From contig DASYRL010000012.1 of assembly GCA_036004445.1 (NCBI GenBank), forward strand, positions 32,704 through 96,703: DNA of 64,000 nt, written 5' to 3'. A program made the position numbers and the translations under genes. Positions 33,543-42,222 of the stretch are shown one piece after another. Numbering within the stretch: the stretch's first letter is position 1; every line of letters starts with the position of its first letter. Origin of the DNA: DASXUC01 sp036004445 (lineage in GTDB: Bacteria > Sysuimicrobiota > Sysuimicrobiia > Sysuimicrobiales > Kaftiobacteriaceae). The notes under the pieces were generated by a model. That model was not told the DNA's origin. It did not search any database and worked only from the letters and a program-made list of their open reading frames with translations.

Positions 33543-34287
33543 ACACGAAGGCGTCAGCCGCGACGTGACCATTGAGACCGCTGAATCCGCGCAGCGCGCG
33601 CAGCCACAGCGGCGGCAGGGGCTGCGCGCCGGCAGCGTTTGGTACCGGCTGGTCCAGTACTCGATCCGGTTTCTCCTGCAGGTCGGGTGGGGGCTGCGCC
33701 TGTCCGGCGCCGAGTACCTCCCGGCCTCCGGACCGTTCCTGATTTGCCCCAATCATCCCAGCGAGCTCGACCCGGTCGCGCTGGGGGCAGCCCTGCCGTT
33801 CCGCCCGTCCTTCCTCGCCGGCCACGAGCTCGAGGAGTATCCGGTCATCTTCTGGCTGCTCAACCGTTTCGATCCGGTGCTCGTGCGCCGCGGGACGACT
33901 GACGTGGGCGCGCTGCGGGCTTGCCTGCGGCGGCTCCGCGCCGGTGACGTGATGGTCGTCTATCCTGAAGGAGGGGTCGTGCAGGACCGCCCGCTCGGGG
34001 ACCTGCAGTCGGGGGCGGCATTTCTGGCGTTGCGGACGGGCGTCCCCATCGTGCCCGCCGCCATTACCGGGATCGCTGAAGTCTGGCCCCTGGGTGCGCG
34101 GTTCCCGCGGGGGGGTGCAATCACCATCGCGTTGGGGCCGGCGCTCCATCCAAAGCACGGGGAGCGGCCCGAAGAATTGACGCAGCGACTGGAGGCGGCG
34201 ATCCGAACGCTGATGACCCCGCCCGCGTCAGCCGACGATGAGGCAGGTGACCGTATCCCCGACGCCGCGGACACGCTGCATCTTTGA
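33535..34287 (+). CDS. 1-acyl-sn-glycerol-3-phosphate acyltransferase-like protein (PlsC family)
   Basis: A 250-residue acyltransferase with the NHPSELD motif (HX4D active site), FLAGHELEEYPVIFWLL, RRGTTD and VVYPEGG, the four PlsC-family blocks. Members transfer an acyl group to lysophosphatidic acid or related lipids at the membrane; an amphipathic stretch around residues 35-55 could attach it. The start overlaps the RNA methyltransferase stop by eight bases. The gene's end overlaps the convergent Lrp-ligand-domain gene by 60 bases, so the final ~20 residues have constrained coding. Confidence 0.88.
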   Translation: MREHEGVSRDVTIETAESAQRAQPQRRQGLRAGSVWYRLVQYSIRFLLQVGWGLRLSGAEYLPASGPFLICPNHPSELDPVALGAALPFRPSFLAGHELEEYPVIFWLLNRFDPVLVRRGTTDVGALRACLRRLRAGDVMVVYPEGGVVQDRPLGDLQSGAAFLALRTGVPIVPAAITGIAEVWPLGARFPRGGAITIALGPALHPKHGERPEELTQRLEAAIRTLMTPPASADDEAGDRIPDAADTLHL

Positions 34288-34458
34288 CACCACGAACCGT
34301 CCGAGGTCGCCGACATCCTTGGCCTCGGCGATCGCGACCGCGTCATACGGCCCGGTGACCGCGTAGGCGTCTGAGACGCCCTTGATCTTGCGCAGGGCCG
34401 CCGCGACGTTCGTCGCCTGGCCCATCTGAGCCTTGACCAGAATCACCGCACGCACCAT
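34228..34458 (-). CDS. Stand-alone Lrp/AsnC ligand-binding (RAM) domain protein
   Basis: A 76-residue protein (start MVRAVILVKAQMGQA) consisting only of the alpha-beta ligand-binding domain of Lrp/AsnC regulators: GVSDAYAVTGPYDAVAIAEA is the typical core. There is no DNA-binding domain. Such proteins form rings that sense amino acids and may modulate full-length Lrp proteins. The C-terminal third overlaps the acyltransferase coding region in the opposite direction. Confidence 0.88.
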   Translation of the reverse strand: MVRAVILVKAQMGQATNVAAALRKIKGVSDAYAVTGPYDAVAIAEAKDVGDLGRFVVSKMQRVRGVGDTVTCLIVG

Positions 34459-34619
34459 AGCAGACCACCTCCGCCAAAACGCACGTTGAGAACTGATTCG
34501 CGTCCTCTCATCCTCTCCCTTTCCCGGCGTTCTGAGTGGCTCAGCAGCAGACGTTGTCTGAAGATGCGACTGCCGGGGCATAACGCAAGCAGGCGTCGAC
34601 CGACGAAGGTGGGACCCGT

Positions 34620-35840
34620 ATGTTCCTAGAGTACTTCGACCTGAAGCGACCGGGCTGGGATGCCGACGCGCTGGCGGCGCTCCTCACCCGCCTGCAGGAG
34701 AGCGGATACCAGAGCTTGACGCTCGACGCGCACGCCGTCGTGGCGCGCTACGGGCAGATGCCGGGCGAGTTCGCGCTGCCGCCGGCGATCGCCGCCGCCG
34801 GGACGTTCGCCGACGTCCTGATCCCGCCCGCTCAGCGCCAGGCTCGGCTCGTCCTGGCGCGTCAGGGCGCCGACACGCTGCGGGCCGTGGTGCTGGGACG
34901 CAGCCAGCACGAGGTACGGATGTCCGCCACCGCGGCCAAGATGCACCTGGAAGCCGTACTGGGCGGCCGCATTGGCGACATGATGGTAGATGAGAATGGC
35001 CGTGCCGGACTGGTCCGCTTCCGCGCCGAAGCGCTGCCCGCCTTGCATCTGGCGGGAAACGGACGGAGCGGGGTGGAGGTGCGCAACCCCGCCGCCGCGC
35101 AGTTGCTGATCAGCCTGCGCCGGCAACCGCAGGTCCACCAGAAGGCGACCGTGCTGGCGTCCCAGGTCGCGGCGTTGGCGCCCGACCGACCGGCGGACCA
35201 GACGCGTGAGCAGCTAGAGCAGCTCGTGGGTGACGGCATCCTCGACCGGTGGCACGTGGTGGTCTGCCGCGAATCCGGTCAGTGGCTGGCCTTCTCGCCG
35301 ACCGCCGAGGAGGCGCGGAGCTTTCTGGCGTTGCACCTGAACTGTCCCCACTGCGGCCGCAGCGTCGGCGAGGAGCAGGTGGATACCGCCTATCGACTGG
35401 GTACCGAGGTCGAAGCTTATCTGTCCGACAACCGTTGGATCTGCGACCTCGTTGAAACGTCGCTGCGCAAGATGGGCGTGGAGTCCGTGGCCTTTCATCC
35501 CGGAGCCGGGGCGGCCGACGGCGCGGCCTGGTATTACGGCTCCGTGCTGCTCTTCCGCGCCACCGACGCCGCACCCACCGCAGCGGACGTCGACGCGCTC
35601 GACGCGGCGGCGGCCGCCCTGGAGGCGCAGGGCTGGCACGTCGACGCGCTCGGCGTATCGAACACGCCGGCGCCGCCGGAGACGCGGGGCCGCGTCACGG
35701 TCATCGGCGGCCTCTCCACGCTGGATACCGTGTTTGAAGACATCCTCGCCGACTCACGCCGCCGCCTGCTCGCCTCGCTGCTGCCCGCGCAGCTGCAGCC
35801 GGTCGTCGTCCCACTGGCTGCACTGCTTCCTGCTTCGTGA
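34620..35840 (+). CDS. Protein of unknown function with possible winged-helix and CxxC region
   Basis: A 406-residue soluble protein that I do not recognise. ATG 34620 follows GAAGGTGGG. Residues ~1-150 form an alpha/beta region (LEYFDLKRPGWDADALAALL, later ARLVLARQGADTLRAVVLGR). The stretch around AAAQLLISLRRQPQVHQKAT to EQLEQLVGDGILDRWHVVV looks like a winged-helix domain. One CPHCGR knuckle lies near residue 244, and a late segment (YYGSVLLFRATDAAPTAADV) is beta-rich. There is no signal peptide or membrane helix. It is monocistronic by spacing: divergent from the RAM-domain gene, with glyoxylate reductase 45 bases downstream. Confidence 0.75.
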   Translation: MFLEYFDLKRPGWDADALAALLTRLQESGYQSLTLDAHAVVARYGQMPGEFALPPAIAAAGTFADVLIPPAQRQARLVLARQGADTLRAVVLGRSQHEVRMSATAAKMHLEAVLGGRIGDMMVDENGRAGLVRFRAEALPALHLAGNGRSGVEVRNPAAAQLLISLRRQPQVHQKATVLASQVAALAPDRPADQTREQLEQLVGDGILDRWHVVVCRESGQWLAFSPTAEEARSFLALHLNCPHCGRSVGEEQVDTAYRLGTEVEAYLSDNRWICDLVETSLRKMGVESVAFHPGAGAADGAAWYYGSVLLFRATDAAPTAADVDALDAAAAALEAQGWHVDALGVSNTPAPPETRGRVTVIGGLSTLDTVFEDILADSRRRLLASLLPAQLQPVVVPLAALLPAS

Positions 35841-35885
35841 ATCGCGACCGGAGGATATCCCCCCGCCGACTCGTAGTCCTCCAGT

Positions 35886-36869
35886 GTGGCGCGACCCCGA
35901 GTGTATGTCACACGCAAGATCCCTGAGCAGGGCATGGCCATCGTGGCGGCCGCCGCGGACGTTTCAGCGTGGGAGCGCGAAGACGTCCCCCCGCCGCGGG
36001 ACGTGCTTCTGCGCGAGGCCGCGGGCGTCGACGGGCTGCTGAGCCTGCTCACCGATCCGATCGACGCGGCGCTGATGGACGCCGCGCCGCGCCTGAAAGT
36101 GGTCAGCAACTTCGCCGTCGGCTACGACAACATCGATGTCGCCGCCGCGACCGCCCGCGGGATCGTCGTCACCAACACGCCGGAGGTCCTTACCGAGACC
36201 GTCGCCGACTTCACGTTCTGCCTGATCCTCGCCGCGGCCAGGCGGCTGGTCGAAGCCGATGCCTACACCCGGGCGGGGCGGTGGAAGACGTGGGAACCCC
36301 TGCTGCTGGCCGGCCAGGATGTCTACGGCGCCACGCTGGGTCTCATCGGCCTCGGACGCATCGGTTCCGCGGTTGGGCGCCGCGCGAAGGGCTTCGGCAT
36401 GCGGGTGCTGTACTACGACGTGTTCCGGCGTGAAGACCTCGAGGCCGAGGAGGGCATCGAGTTCCGTGCGATGGACGATGTGCTGACCGACGCCGACGTC
36501 ATCAGCGTCCACGTGCCCCTGTCCGCGCAGACCCGCCACTTGATCAGCACGCCGCAGTTCGCCCGGATGAAACCCACCGCCGTGTTCGTGAACACCTCGC
36601 GGGGGCCGGTGGTCGATCATGCTGCGCTGACCGAGGCATTGCGCACGCGCACGATCTACGCGGCGGGCATCGACGTCTTCGAACGCGAGCCGATCGATCC
36701 GGCCGACCCGCTGCTCAAACTCGACCAGGTCACGGTGGCTCCCCACATCGCCAGCGCCAGCATCCCGACCCGCGTGAAGATGGCGACGCTGGCCGCGGAC
36801 AACCTCGTGGCGGTCCTGCAAGGCCGCCGGCCTCCCAACCCGGTGAACCCGGACGTCCTCGCCCGATAG
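35886..36869 (+). CDS. D-glycerate dehydrogenase/glyoxylate-hydroxypyruvate reductase
   Basis: A 327-residue D-2-hydroxyacid dehydrogenase of the GyaR/GRHPR type, reducing glyoxylate or hydroxypyruvate with NAD(P)H. It has SNFAVGYDNIDV, the Rossmann motif GLGRIG, catalytic Arg in NTSRGPVVD, Glu in DVFEREP and His in APHIASAS. GTG 35886 starts the conserved MARPRVYVTR. Compared with the family member at 12586 it is a much more typical representative. Confidence 0.9.
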   Translation: MARPRVYVTRKIPEQGMAIVAAAADVSAWEREDVPPPRDVLLREAAGVDGLLSLLTDPIDAALMDAAPRLKVVSNFAVGYDNIDVAAATARGIVVTNTPEVLTETVADFTFCLILAAARRLVEADAYTRAGRWKTWEPLLLAGQDVYGATLGLIGLGRIGSAVGRRAKGFGMRVLYYDVFRREDLEAEEGIEFRAMDDVLTDADVISVHVPLSAQTRHLISTPQFARMKPTAVFVNTSRGPVVDHAALTEALRTRTIYAAGIDVFEREPIDPADPLLKLDQVTVAPHIASASIPTRVKMATLAADNLVAVLQGRRPPNPVNPDVLAR

Positions 36870-36911
36870 GGCCCTGACATCCTCACCGTCCTGCGCCGAT
36901 CTGCCCGCGAC

Positions 36912-37577
36912 GTGTACGACGCGCTGGGAGGCGTCATCGCGCTGAGCATCCTGTGGTCGGTGACGCCGGCGCTGGCCCTGATCGGTCTGACCCTCGACAC
37001 GCGTCTCGGGCAGGCGGCCTTCCTCGCCGGCTGGGTGCTCCTGGGACCGGTTACCACCGCGGCGTGGTCTGTGGCGGCGTCGATCGCGCGGCGGGAGTCC
37101 GTCGGCGTGCGGTCGCTCCCCGCCGCACTGCGGACGCAGTGGCTGGCGGGCCTGCTGTTCTTCCTCGTCGACGGAGGGATCGGCTGGCTGCTGCTGGCCA
37201 ACGTGCGATTTTACCTGAACAGCACGCTGGGCATCCTCGGCCGGGTGCTGCCCGCCCTCGGCGAGGGCATCCGCGTGGGACACCTGGTGGGGTTCGTGTG
37301 GCTCGCGCCGCTGGTCCTGTGGGTCCTGGCGCAGCTGTACGCGCTGCCGCTCCTGGTCGCCGACCAGTCGAGCGCGGGTGTGGCGCTGCGGCGGGCCGCG
37401 CTCCTGGTCGTCGACAACATCTGGTTCACACTCGCACTCGCGCTGGTCGTGACGGCAATCTCAGCGATCCTGCTGCTGACGGGCGTCGGCGCCTTTGCCC
37501 TCCTACCGGGTGTGCTCGCGGTGCTGACGACGAATGCGACGAAGGCGCTGCTGGCGAAGTACGAACCGACGGCATGA
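36912..37577 (+). CDS. Integral membrane protein of unknown function (YesL/DUF624-like)
   Basis: A 221-residue protein with about five hydrophobic helices (ALGGVIALSILWSVTPALAL, QAAFLAGWVLLGPVTTAAW, WLAGLLFFLVDGGIGWLLL, LVGFVWLAPLVLWVLAQLY, and a last one around TAISAILLLTGVGAFALL). Layout and the DxYDxLG-like opening resemble the YesL/DUF624 group, of unknown function. The start is uncertain: GTG 36912 is used, and the helix-rich N-terminus might begin slightly earlier. It converges on the dppC-like gene. Confidence 0.75.
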   Translation: MYDALGGVIALSILWSVTPALALIGLTLDTRLGQAAFLAGWVLLGPVTTAAWSVAASIARRESVGVRSLPAALRTQWLAGLLFFLVDGGIGWLLLANVRFYLNSTLGILGRVLPALGEGIRVGHLVGFVWLAPLVLWVLAQLYALPLLVADQSSAGVALRRAALLVVDNIWFTLALALVVTAISAILLLTGVGAFALLPGVLAVLTTNATKALLAKYEPTA

Positions 37578-37610
37578 CGACGCGATTGCTTGATGACGCG
37601 ATTGCGCGAG

Positions 37611-38498
37611 TTAGAGTCTGAGTCGCGGATCGAGTGCATCGCGGAGTCCATCGCCGAGCAGGTTGAACCCGACGACGGTCAGCAGGATCGCGATGCCGGG
37701 GAACGTCGCCGCCCAGGGGGCGTCACGCAGGAACTCCCGCGTGTTCGCCAGCATCGCTCCCCACTCCGGCGTCGGCGCCTGGGCCCCCAGCCCGAGAAAC
37801 GAGAGCCCGGCGGCTTCCAGGATCGCGGCGCCGATACCCAGGGTGGCCTGGACGATAATCGGCGCCAGGGCGTTGGGCAGGATGTGGCGGATGATCAGCC
37901 GGCTCGCTCTGGCGCCCAGCGCGCGGGCCGCCTCGACGAAGTCCTCCGAGCGGATCCGCAGCACCGACCCGCGCACGATGCGCGCAAAGATCGGTACGTT
38001 GATGACCCCAATCGCGAGCATGGCGTTGTTCAGCCCCGGCCCGCGGATGCCGACGATGAAGATCGCCAGCAACGTCGCGGGGAACGCCAGCATGATGTCC
38101 ATCGTGCGCATGGTCAGGCTGTCGGCCCAGCCGCTGTAGAATCCCGCAACCAGACCGAGCGCGGCCCCGACGGTCAGGGCGAGACCGACCGAGACGATGC
38201 CCACCGTCAGCGAGGTCCGGCCGCCGAAGATGATTCTCGACAGCAGGTCTCGGCCCAGGTCGTCCGTACCCAGCCAGTGCGCGCGTGACGGCGGCAGCAG
38301 TTGCGCGTCGAGGTCTTGCGCGATTGGATCGTACGGCGCCACTAGCGGCGCGAGAACGGCGAGCGCGGCGAAGAACACGATGGTCACCAGCCCCGCGATC
38401 GCGGTCCGGTTCCGGCGCAGGCGCCGCCACGCATCCGTGTAGAACCCCGTGGCGGGTGCCAGGCGCACTCCCGGCAGCCGCGCGACCTGCTCATCCAT
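37611..38498 (-). CDS. dppC: Oligo/dipeptide ABC transporter permease, DppC/OppC type
   Basis: A 295-residue membrane permease with six predicted helices. It begins with the OppC_N segment (WRRLRRNRTAIAGLV), has HWLGTDDLGRDLLSRIIFGG, and the ATPase-contact EAA loop EAARALGARASRLIIRHILPN. It forms the pore with DppB for import of peptides, nickel or similar substrates. Its start overlaps the dppB stop by eight bases. No dppD or dppF ATPase gene follows in this window. Confidence 0.93.
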   Translation of the reverse strand: MDEQVARLPGVRLAPATGFYTDAWRRLRRNRTAIAGLVTIVFFAALAVLAPLVAPYDPIAQDLDAQLLPPSRAHWLGTDDLGRDLLSRIIFGGRTSLTVGIVSVGLALTVGAALGLVAGFYSGWADSLTMRTMDIMLAFPATLLAIFIVGIRGPGLNNAMLAIGVINVPIFARIVRGSVLRIRSEDFVEAARALGARASRLIIRHILPNALAPIIVQATLGIGAAILEAAGLSFLGLGAQAPTPEWGAMLANTREFLRDAPWAATFPGIAILLTVVGFNLLGDGLRDALDPRLRL

Positions 38499-39495
38499 AC
38501 CGGATCCGCGGGTCGAGCACAGCGTAGGAGACGTCGACGAGCAGATTCACCAACACGAACACCAGCGCGATGACCAGTACGACGCCCTGGACGAGCGGAT
38601 AGTCTCGCGCAAAGATTGCGTCGACCACGAGCCGGCCGACGCCCGGCCAGGCGAAGATGGTTTCTGTCAGGATCGCCCCGCCCAGCAGAGCTCCCACGTT
38701 GAGGCCGATGACCGTGATCACGGGGATGAAGGCGTTTTTCAGCGCGTGCCGCGAGACGACCCGGCGTTCGGTCAGGCCTTTGGCCCGCGCGGTGCGGACG
38801 TAATCCTGCCGCAGGACTTCCAACAGGCTGCTGCGGGTCATGCGCGCGATGATCGCCAGCGGCACGGTGGCCAACGTCACGGCCGGCAGCACGAGATGCC
38901 GCAGCGCGTTCTCCAGCGCCGGCCAGTTCCGCGTGAGGATGGCGTCGACGATGTAGAGGTTCGTGACCCGTGTGATCTCGACGGTATAGTCGAGCCGGCC
39001 GGAGATCGGAAACCACCCGAGGTACCAGGCGAACAGCAGAATGAGCATGATCCCTAGCCAGAAGATCGGCATCGAGAAGCCGAACAGGGCCACCACCATG
39101 CTGGCGCCGTCGAACCAGGAATTCTGCCGCGCCGCCGCGATGACGCCGGTGAGGACGCCCACCGCGGACGCGATCAGCATCGCCGCAACGGTCAGCTCGA
39201 TCGTGGCCGGAAAGCGGTTGCGGAGTTCCTCCGTGACCTCTTCATTGTTCTGGATCGACCGCCCGAGGTCACCGCGAAGGGCGCGCCCCAGATACTTCCC
39301 GAACTGAATCGGCAGGGGATCGTTCAGCTGCAGCTCGGCGCGCAGATGGTCGATGGCTTCGGGGGTCGCATGCTCGCCCAACGCGATGAGGACCGGATCC
39401 CCTGGGGTCAAGTGGGAAATGGCGAACACGACGAGCAGGACGCCGAATGCGACCGGGACCAGCTCGACCAGCCGCCGCGCAAGGTAGCGTCCCAT
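38491..39495 (-). CDS. dppB: Oligo/dipeptide ABC transporter permease, DppB/OppB type
   Basis: A 334-residue permease opening with YLARRLVELVPVAFGVLLVV, followed by LTPGDP, a periplasmic loop, and five further helices; the EAA loop is around RTARAKGLTERRVVSRHALKNA. Translation starts after AGGAGCAA. It pairs with the overlapping dppC. A Rho-independent terminator separates it from the upstream substrate-binding protein gene, so the permeases probably rely on readthrough or a weak internal promoter and are made in lower amount than the binding protein. Confidence 0.93.
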   Translation of the reverse strand: MGRYLARRLVELVPVAFGVLLVVFAISHLTPGDPVLIALGEHATPEAIDHLRAELQLNDPLPIQFGKYLGRALRGDLGRSIQNNEEVTEELRNRFPATIELTVAAMLIASAVGVLTGVIAAARQNSWFDGASMVVALFGFSMPIFWLGIMLILLFAWYLGWFPISGRLDYTVEITRVTNLYIVDAILTRNWPALENALRHLVLPAVTLATVPLAIIARMTRSSLLEVLRQDYVRTARAKGLTERRVVSRHALKNAFIPVITVIGLNVGALLGGAILTETIFAWPGVGRLVVDAIFARDYPLVQGVVLVIALVFVLVNLLVDVSYAVLDPRIRYG

Positions 39496-39526
39496 TTGCT
39501 CCTAATCCTACCGCACGATGCGCGAG

Positions 39527-39558
39527 AAAAAAGGGCCGGAGGCGATTGCCTCCGGCCC
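39527..39558 (-). terminator. Rho-independent terminator after the substrate-binding protein gene
   Basis: On the minus strand GGGCCGGAGGC and GCCTCCGGCCC (39533-39558) form an 11-bp stem with a four-base loop, followed by six T (39532 to 39527). It lies 20 bases after the binding-protein stop and before dppB, and thus within the apparent operon. Confidence 0.9.
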
Positions 39559-39578
39559 TTCGGAGCGAGCGAGACCTA

Positions 39579-41204
39579 CTACGGATTGAGCCAGACCCGG
39601 TACAGCCAGAAGATCTGCAATGGATGCAGCGAGAAGTTCTGCACCTGCTTGCGGTAGGCCGCCACGCGAGCACCGTAGACGAGCGGTACCCACGGGGCAT
39701 CGTTGTGGATGACTACTTGCGCCTGCTCATAGTACTTGGCGCGCTGGGCCTGGTCGGTGACCTGCTGCGCCTTGATCAGCAAGTCGTGGACGGCATTGCT
39801 CTTGTAGAAGGCGATGTTGGACGCCTTCCCGACCGTCGTGTTGTCCTTGTCCAGCAGGACGTAGAGGAAGTTGTCCGGGTCGCCGTTGTCGCCGATCCAG
39901 CCCAGGATCGCCATGGGGTGTTCGCCGTTGCGAGTCTTACTGAGGTAGGTGCCCCACTCGAAGGTGACGAGCTTCGCGCGGATGCCGGCCTGGGCGAGCT
40001 GCGACTGCAGCGCCTCCGCGATCTTCTGCGGCTGGGTGAGGTACGGCCGCGCGCGGTTGGGCCAGTACAGCTCAGTCGAGAAGCCGTTGGGGTAGCCGGC
40101 TTCCGCCAGCAGTTGCTTGGCCTTCGCGACGCTGTACTCATACGGCTGAACCGAATGGTTGTATCCCCAGATCGTGGGAGGCATCGGGTTCACGGCCGGA
40201 GCGGCGATCCCGCCATAGAATGCGCGCACGAGTGCGGGTTTGTTCACGGCGTAGTTGAGCGCGCGGCGGATCCGCACGTCGTTGAAGGGTTCCTTGCCCA
40301 CGTTCATGGCGACGTAGCCCACGTTGAGCCCGGGGCCGGTGAACAGGGTCAGCGCGCTGTTCCCGCGGATCCTCGCGTAGTCCGGCGGGTTAACCTGATC
40401 CATGATCTGGATGGACCCTTTTTCCATCTCCAGGAGGCGTACCGTGTTGTCGGGGATCCCGCGGATGATCAACCGGTCGACGCAGGGACGCCCGCCCCAG
40501 TACTCTTTGTTGGCCTCGTAGGTGGCGTGGTCTTTCTGCACCCACTCCACGAACTTGAACGGCCCCGTGCCGGTGGGATGCTTGAAGTAGTCTTTCCCGT
40601 ACTTCCTGATCGCTGTTGGGCTGCTCACCGCGTTGCTGAACATCGCCAGCATGGCGATGAACGACGCGTTGGCCGACTTCAGGGTGAAGCGTATGCTGTC
40701 CGTCCCCACGGCCTGGATGCTCTTCACGCTTTCCAGCGTGAACTCTGCGTAGGCGAACGTCCCTTGGTGATACGGATTCTTCTTATCGAACTGGCGCAGG
40801 AAACTGAACTCGACGGCTTTGGCGTCGAGGGGGGTTCCATCGTGGAAGCGCACGCCACGGCGGAGCTTGAACGTCCAGACCAAGCCGTCGGGAGATACGG
40901 TCCACGACTCCGCCAGCGACGGTTCGACCTGGGTACCCTGAGCGGAGAAACGGACGAGCGTGTCGAACACGTTCGACGTGTTGTTCACCGAAAACCCGTC
41001 TTCCACATCCGCGGGGTCCAAACCGACCGCGTCCTGCGCCTGACCGAAGACCAGCGTTCCACCGATGCGGCCGCAGGCCCGGGCGTCCCAGGAAGACCGC
41101 ATCGGAGCGCCGGCGATGGTGCCCGACGCCAGCAGCATGACGGCGAGCGCCAGCACGACCGGCAGCGCCAGCCGCCGAGACAGAGGATTGTGCAATTCGA
41201 TCAC
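39579..41204 (-). CDS. Peptide/nickel-type ABC transporter substrate-binding protein (SBP_bac_5)
   Basis: A 541-residue exported binding protein of family 5. The N-terminus carries a signal peptide (LALPVVLALAVMLLASG). Conserved blocks include GLDPADVEDGFS, VEPSLAESWTVSPDGLVWTF, LRRGVRFHDGTPLDAKAVEF and PTGTGPFKFVEW. It delivers peptides or related ligands to the DppBC permeases downstream. The first start, GTG 41204, abuts GGGAG, so TTG 41195 (eight bases after it) may be the real start. A terminator follows the gene. Confidence 0.92.
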   Translation of the reverse strand: MIELHNPLSRRLALPVVLALAVMLLASGTIAGAPMRSSWDARACGRIGGTLVFGQAQDAVGLDPADVEDGFSVNNTSNVFDTLVRFSAQGTQVEPSLAESWTVSPDGLVWTFKLRRGVRFHDGTPLDAKAVEFSFLRQFDKKNPYHQGTFAYAEFTLESVKSIQAVGTDSIRFTLKSANASFIAMLAMFSNAVSSPTAIRKYGKDYFKHPTGTGPFKFVEWVQKDHATYEANKEYWGGRPCVDRLIIRGIPDNTVRLLEMEKGSIQIMDQVNPPDYARIRGNSALTLFTGPGLNVGYVAMNVGKEPFNDVRIRRALNYAVNKPALVRAFYGGIAAPAVNPMPPTIWGYNHSVQPYEYSVAKAKQLLAEAGYPNGFSTELYWPNRARPYLTQPQKIAEALQSQLAQAGIRAKLVTFEWGTYLSKTRNGEHPMAILGWIGDNGDPDNFLYVLLDKDNTTVGKASNIAFYKSNAVHDLLIKAQQVTDQAQRAKYYEQAQVVIHNDAPWVPLVYGARVAAYRKQVQNFSLHPLQIFWLYRVWLNP

Positions 41205-41393
41205 TCCCTTCAGGATGAAGAAACCAGACGACTCAAGACCATTCGTGCCGGTGCCTCACCCCCTCTCCCGTGGTGCCGAGAGTATTCTCGCCCCCGCCAC
41301 GCCATCCTCCACGCAGAGGAGACGCTAGGGGGTCGGAGAACTACCGTGGCATCCCAGCACCGTGTGGTCGTCAGCGTGAAGAGGAGGTAGGGA

Positions 41394-42215
41394 ATGAGAA
41401 GCCGAGGCATCGTATGGTGGGCACTCCTGCTGGCCGTGGCCCTGGCCGTCGTCGGGTGCCAGCGGCAGCAGGCGGAGCAGCCTGCACCGGCTCCCCAGCC
41501 GGCGTCGCAGTTGCCGGACCTGGGTGGGCGGACGGTCCGGGTCGCGACGGATGCAACCTATCCGCCGTTCGAAATGCTCGACGCGAGTAAGACCATCATC
41601 GGATACGACATCGACCTGATCACCGAGGTCTGCAAGCTCGTCAACTGTAAGCCCGACATCAAGAGCACCGCCTGGGACGGGATCTTCCCGGCGTTGCAGA
41701 AGGGCGACTACGACGCCGTGATCTCCGGGGTGACCATCACCGCGGAGCGCGACAAGACCATGGACTTCAGCGATCCGTACATCGAGGTGGGGCAGGTCGT
41801 GCTCGTGCGCGCCGACGAGACCCGCATCACCGGGGTCAACGATTTAACCGAGCGGACCCTCGCCGTCCAGCGCGGCACGACCAACGACGAAGCCGCGACC
41901 AAGATGCAGAAGGAGGGGAAGGTCAAGGAGGTCAAGCGCTTTCCGACCTTCGACCTGGCGGTGAAGTCGCTGCTCAACGGCGACGTCGACGCCGTCATCA
42001 TCGACAACACGGCTGCGTCCGGCTACATGGGGACCAATCCGGACAAGCTGAAGATCGCCGGTGACAAGTTCACCAGCGAGGGGCTGGGCATTGTCGTCCG
42101 CGAGGGCGACAAGGAGCTGCAGGGCGCATTTAACGCCGCGCTGAAGACGCTGAAGGAGAACGGGACGCTGGACCGGCTCTACCAGAAGTGGTTCGTCGAG
42201 TATAAGCCGTCTTAA
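41394..42215 (+). CDS. Amino-acid ABC transporter substrate-binding lipoprotein
   Basis: A 273-residue family 3 binding protein. The signal ends in LAVVGC, so Cys22 is the likely lipidation site. Family blocks are VRVATDATYPPFEMLD, GYDIDLITEV, WDGIFPALQKGDYDAVIS and ITAERDKTMDFSDPY. It should bind a polar or basic amino acid at the cell surface. ATG 41394 follows GAGGAGGTAGG. The cognate permease gene is seven bases downstream; the ATPase gene is absent. Confidence 0.93.
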   Translation: MRSRGIVWWALLLAVALAVVGCQRQQAEQPAPAPQPASQLPDLGGRTVRVATDATYPPFEMLDASKTIIGYDIDLITEVCKLVNCKPDIKSTAWDGIFPALQKGDYDAVISGVTITAERDKTMDFSDPYIEVGQVVLVRADETRITGVNDLTERTLAVQRGTTNDEAATKMQKEGKVKEVKRFPTFDLAVKSLLNGDVDAVIIDNTAASGYMGTNPDKLKIAGDKFTSEGLGIVVREGDKELQGAFNAALKTLKENGTLDRLYQKWFVEYKPS

Positions 42216-42222
42216 CGGCGGC

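Noticed and set aside
39447..41390. Long plus-strand open frame opposite the peptide-binding protein gene
   Set aside because: It is a shadow of a clear SBP_bac_5 gene in GC-rich codons, with low-complexity composition and no recognisable domain.
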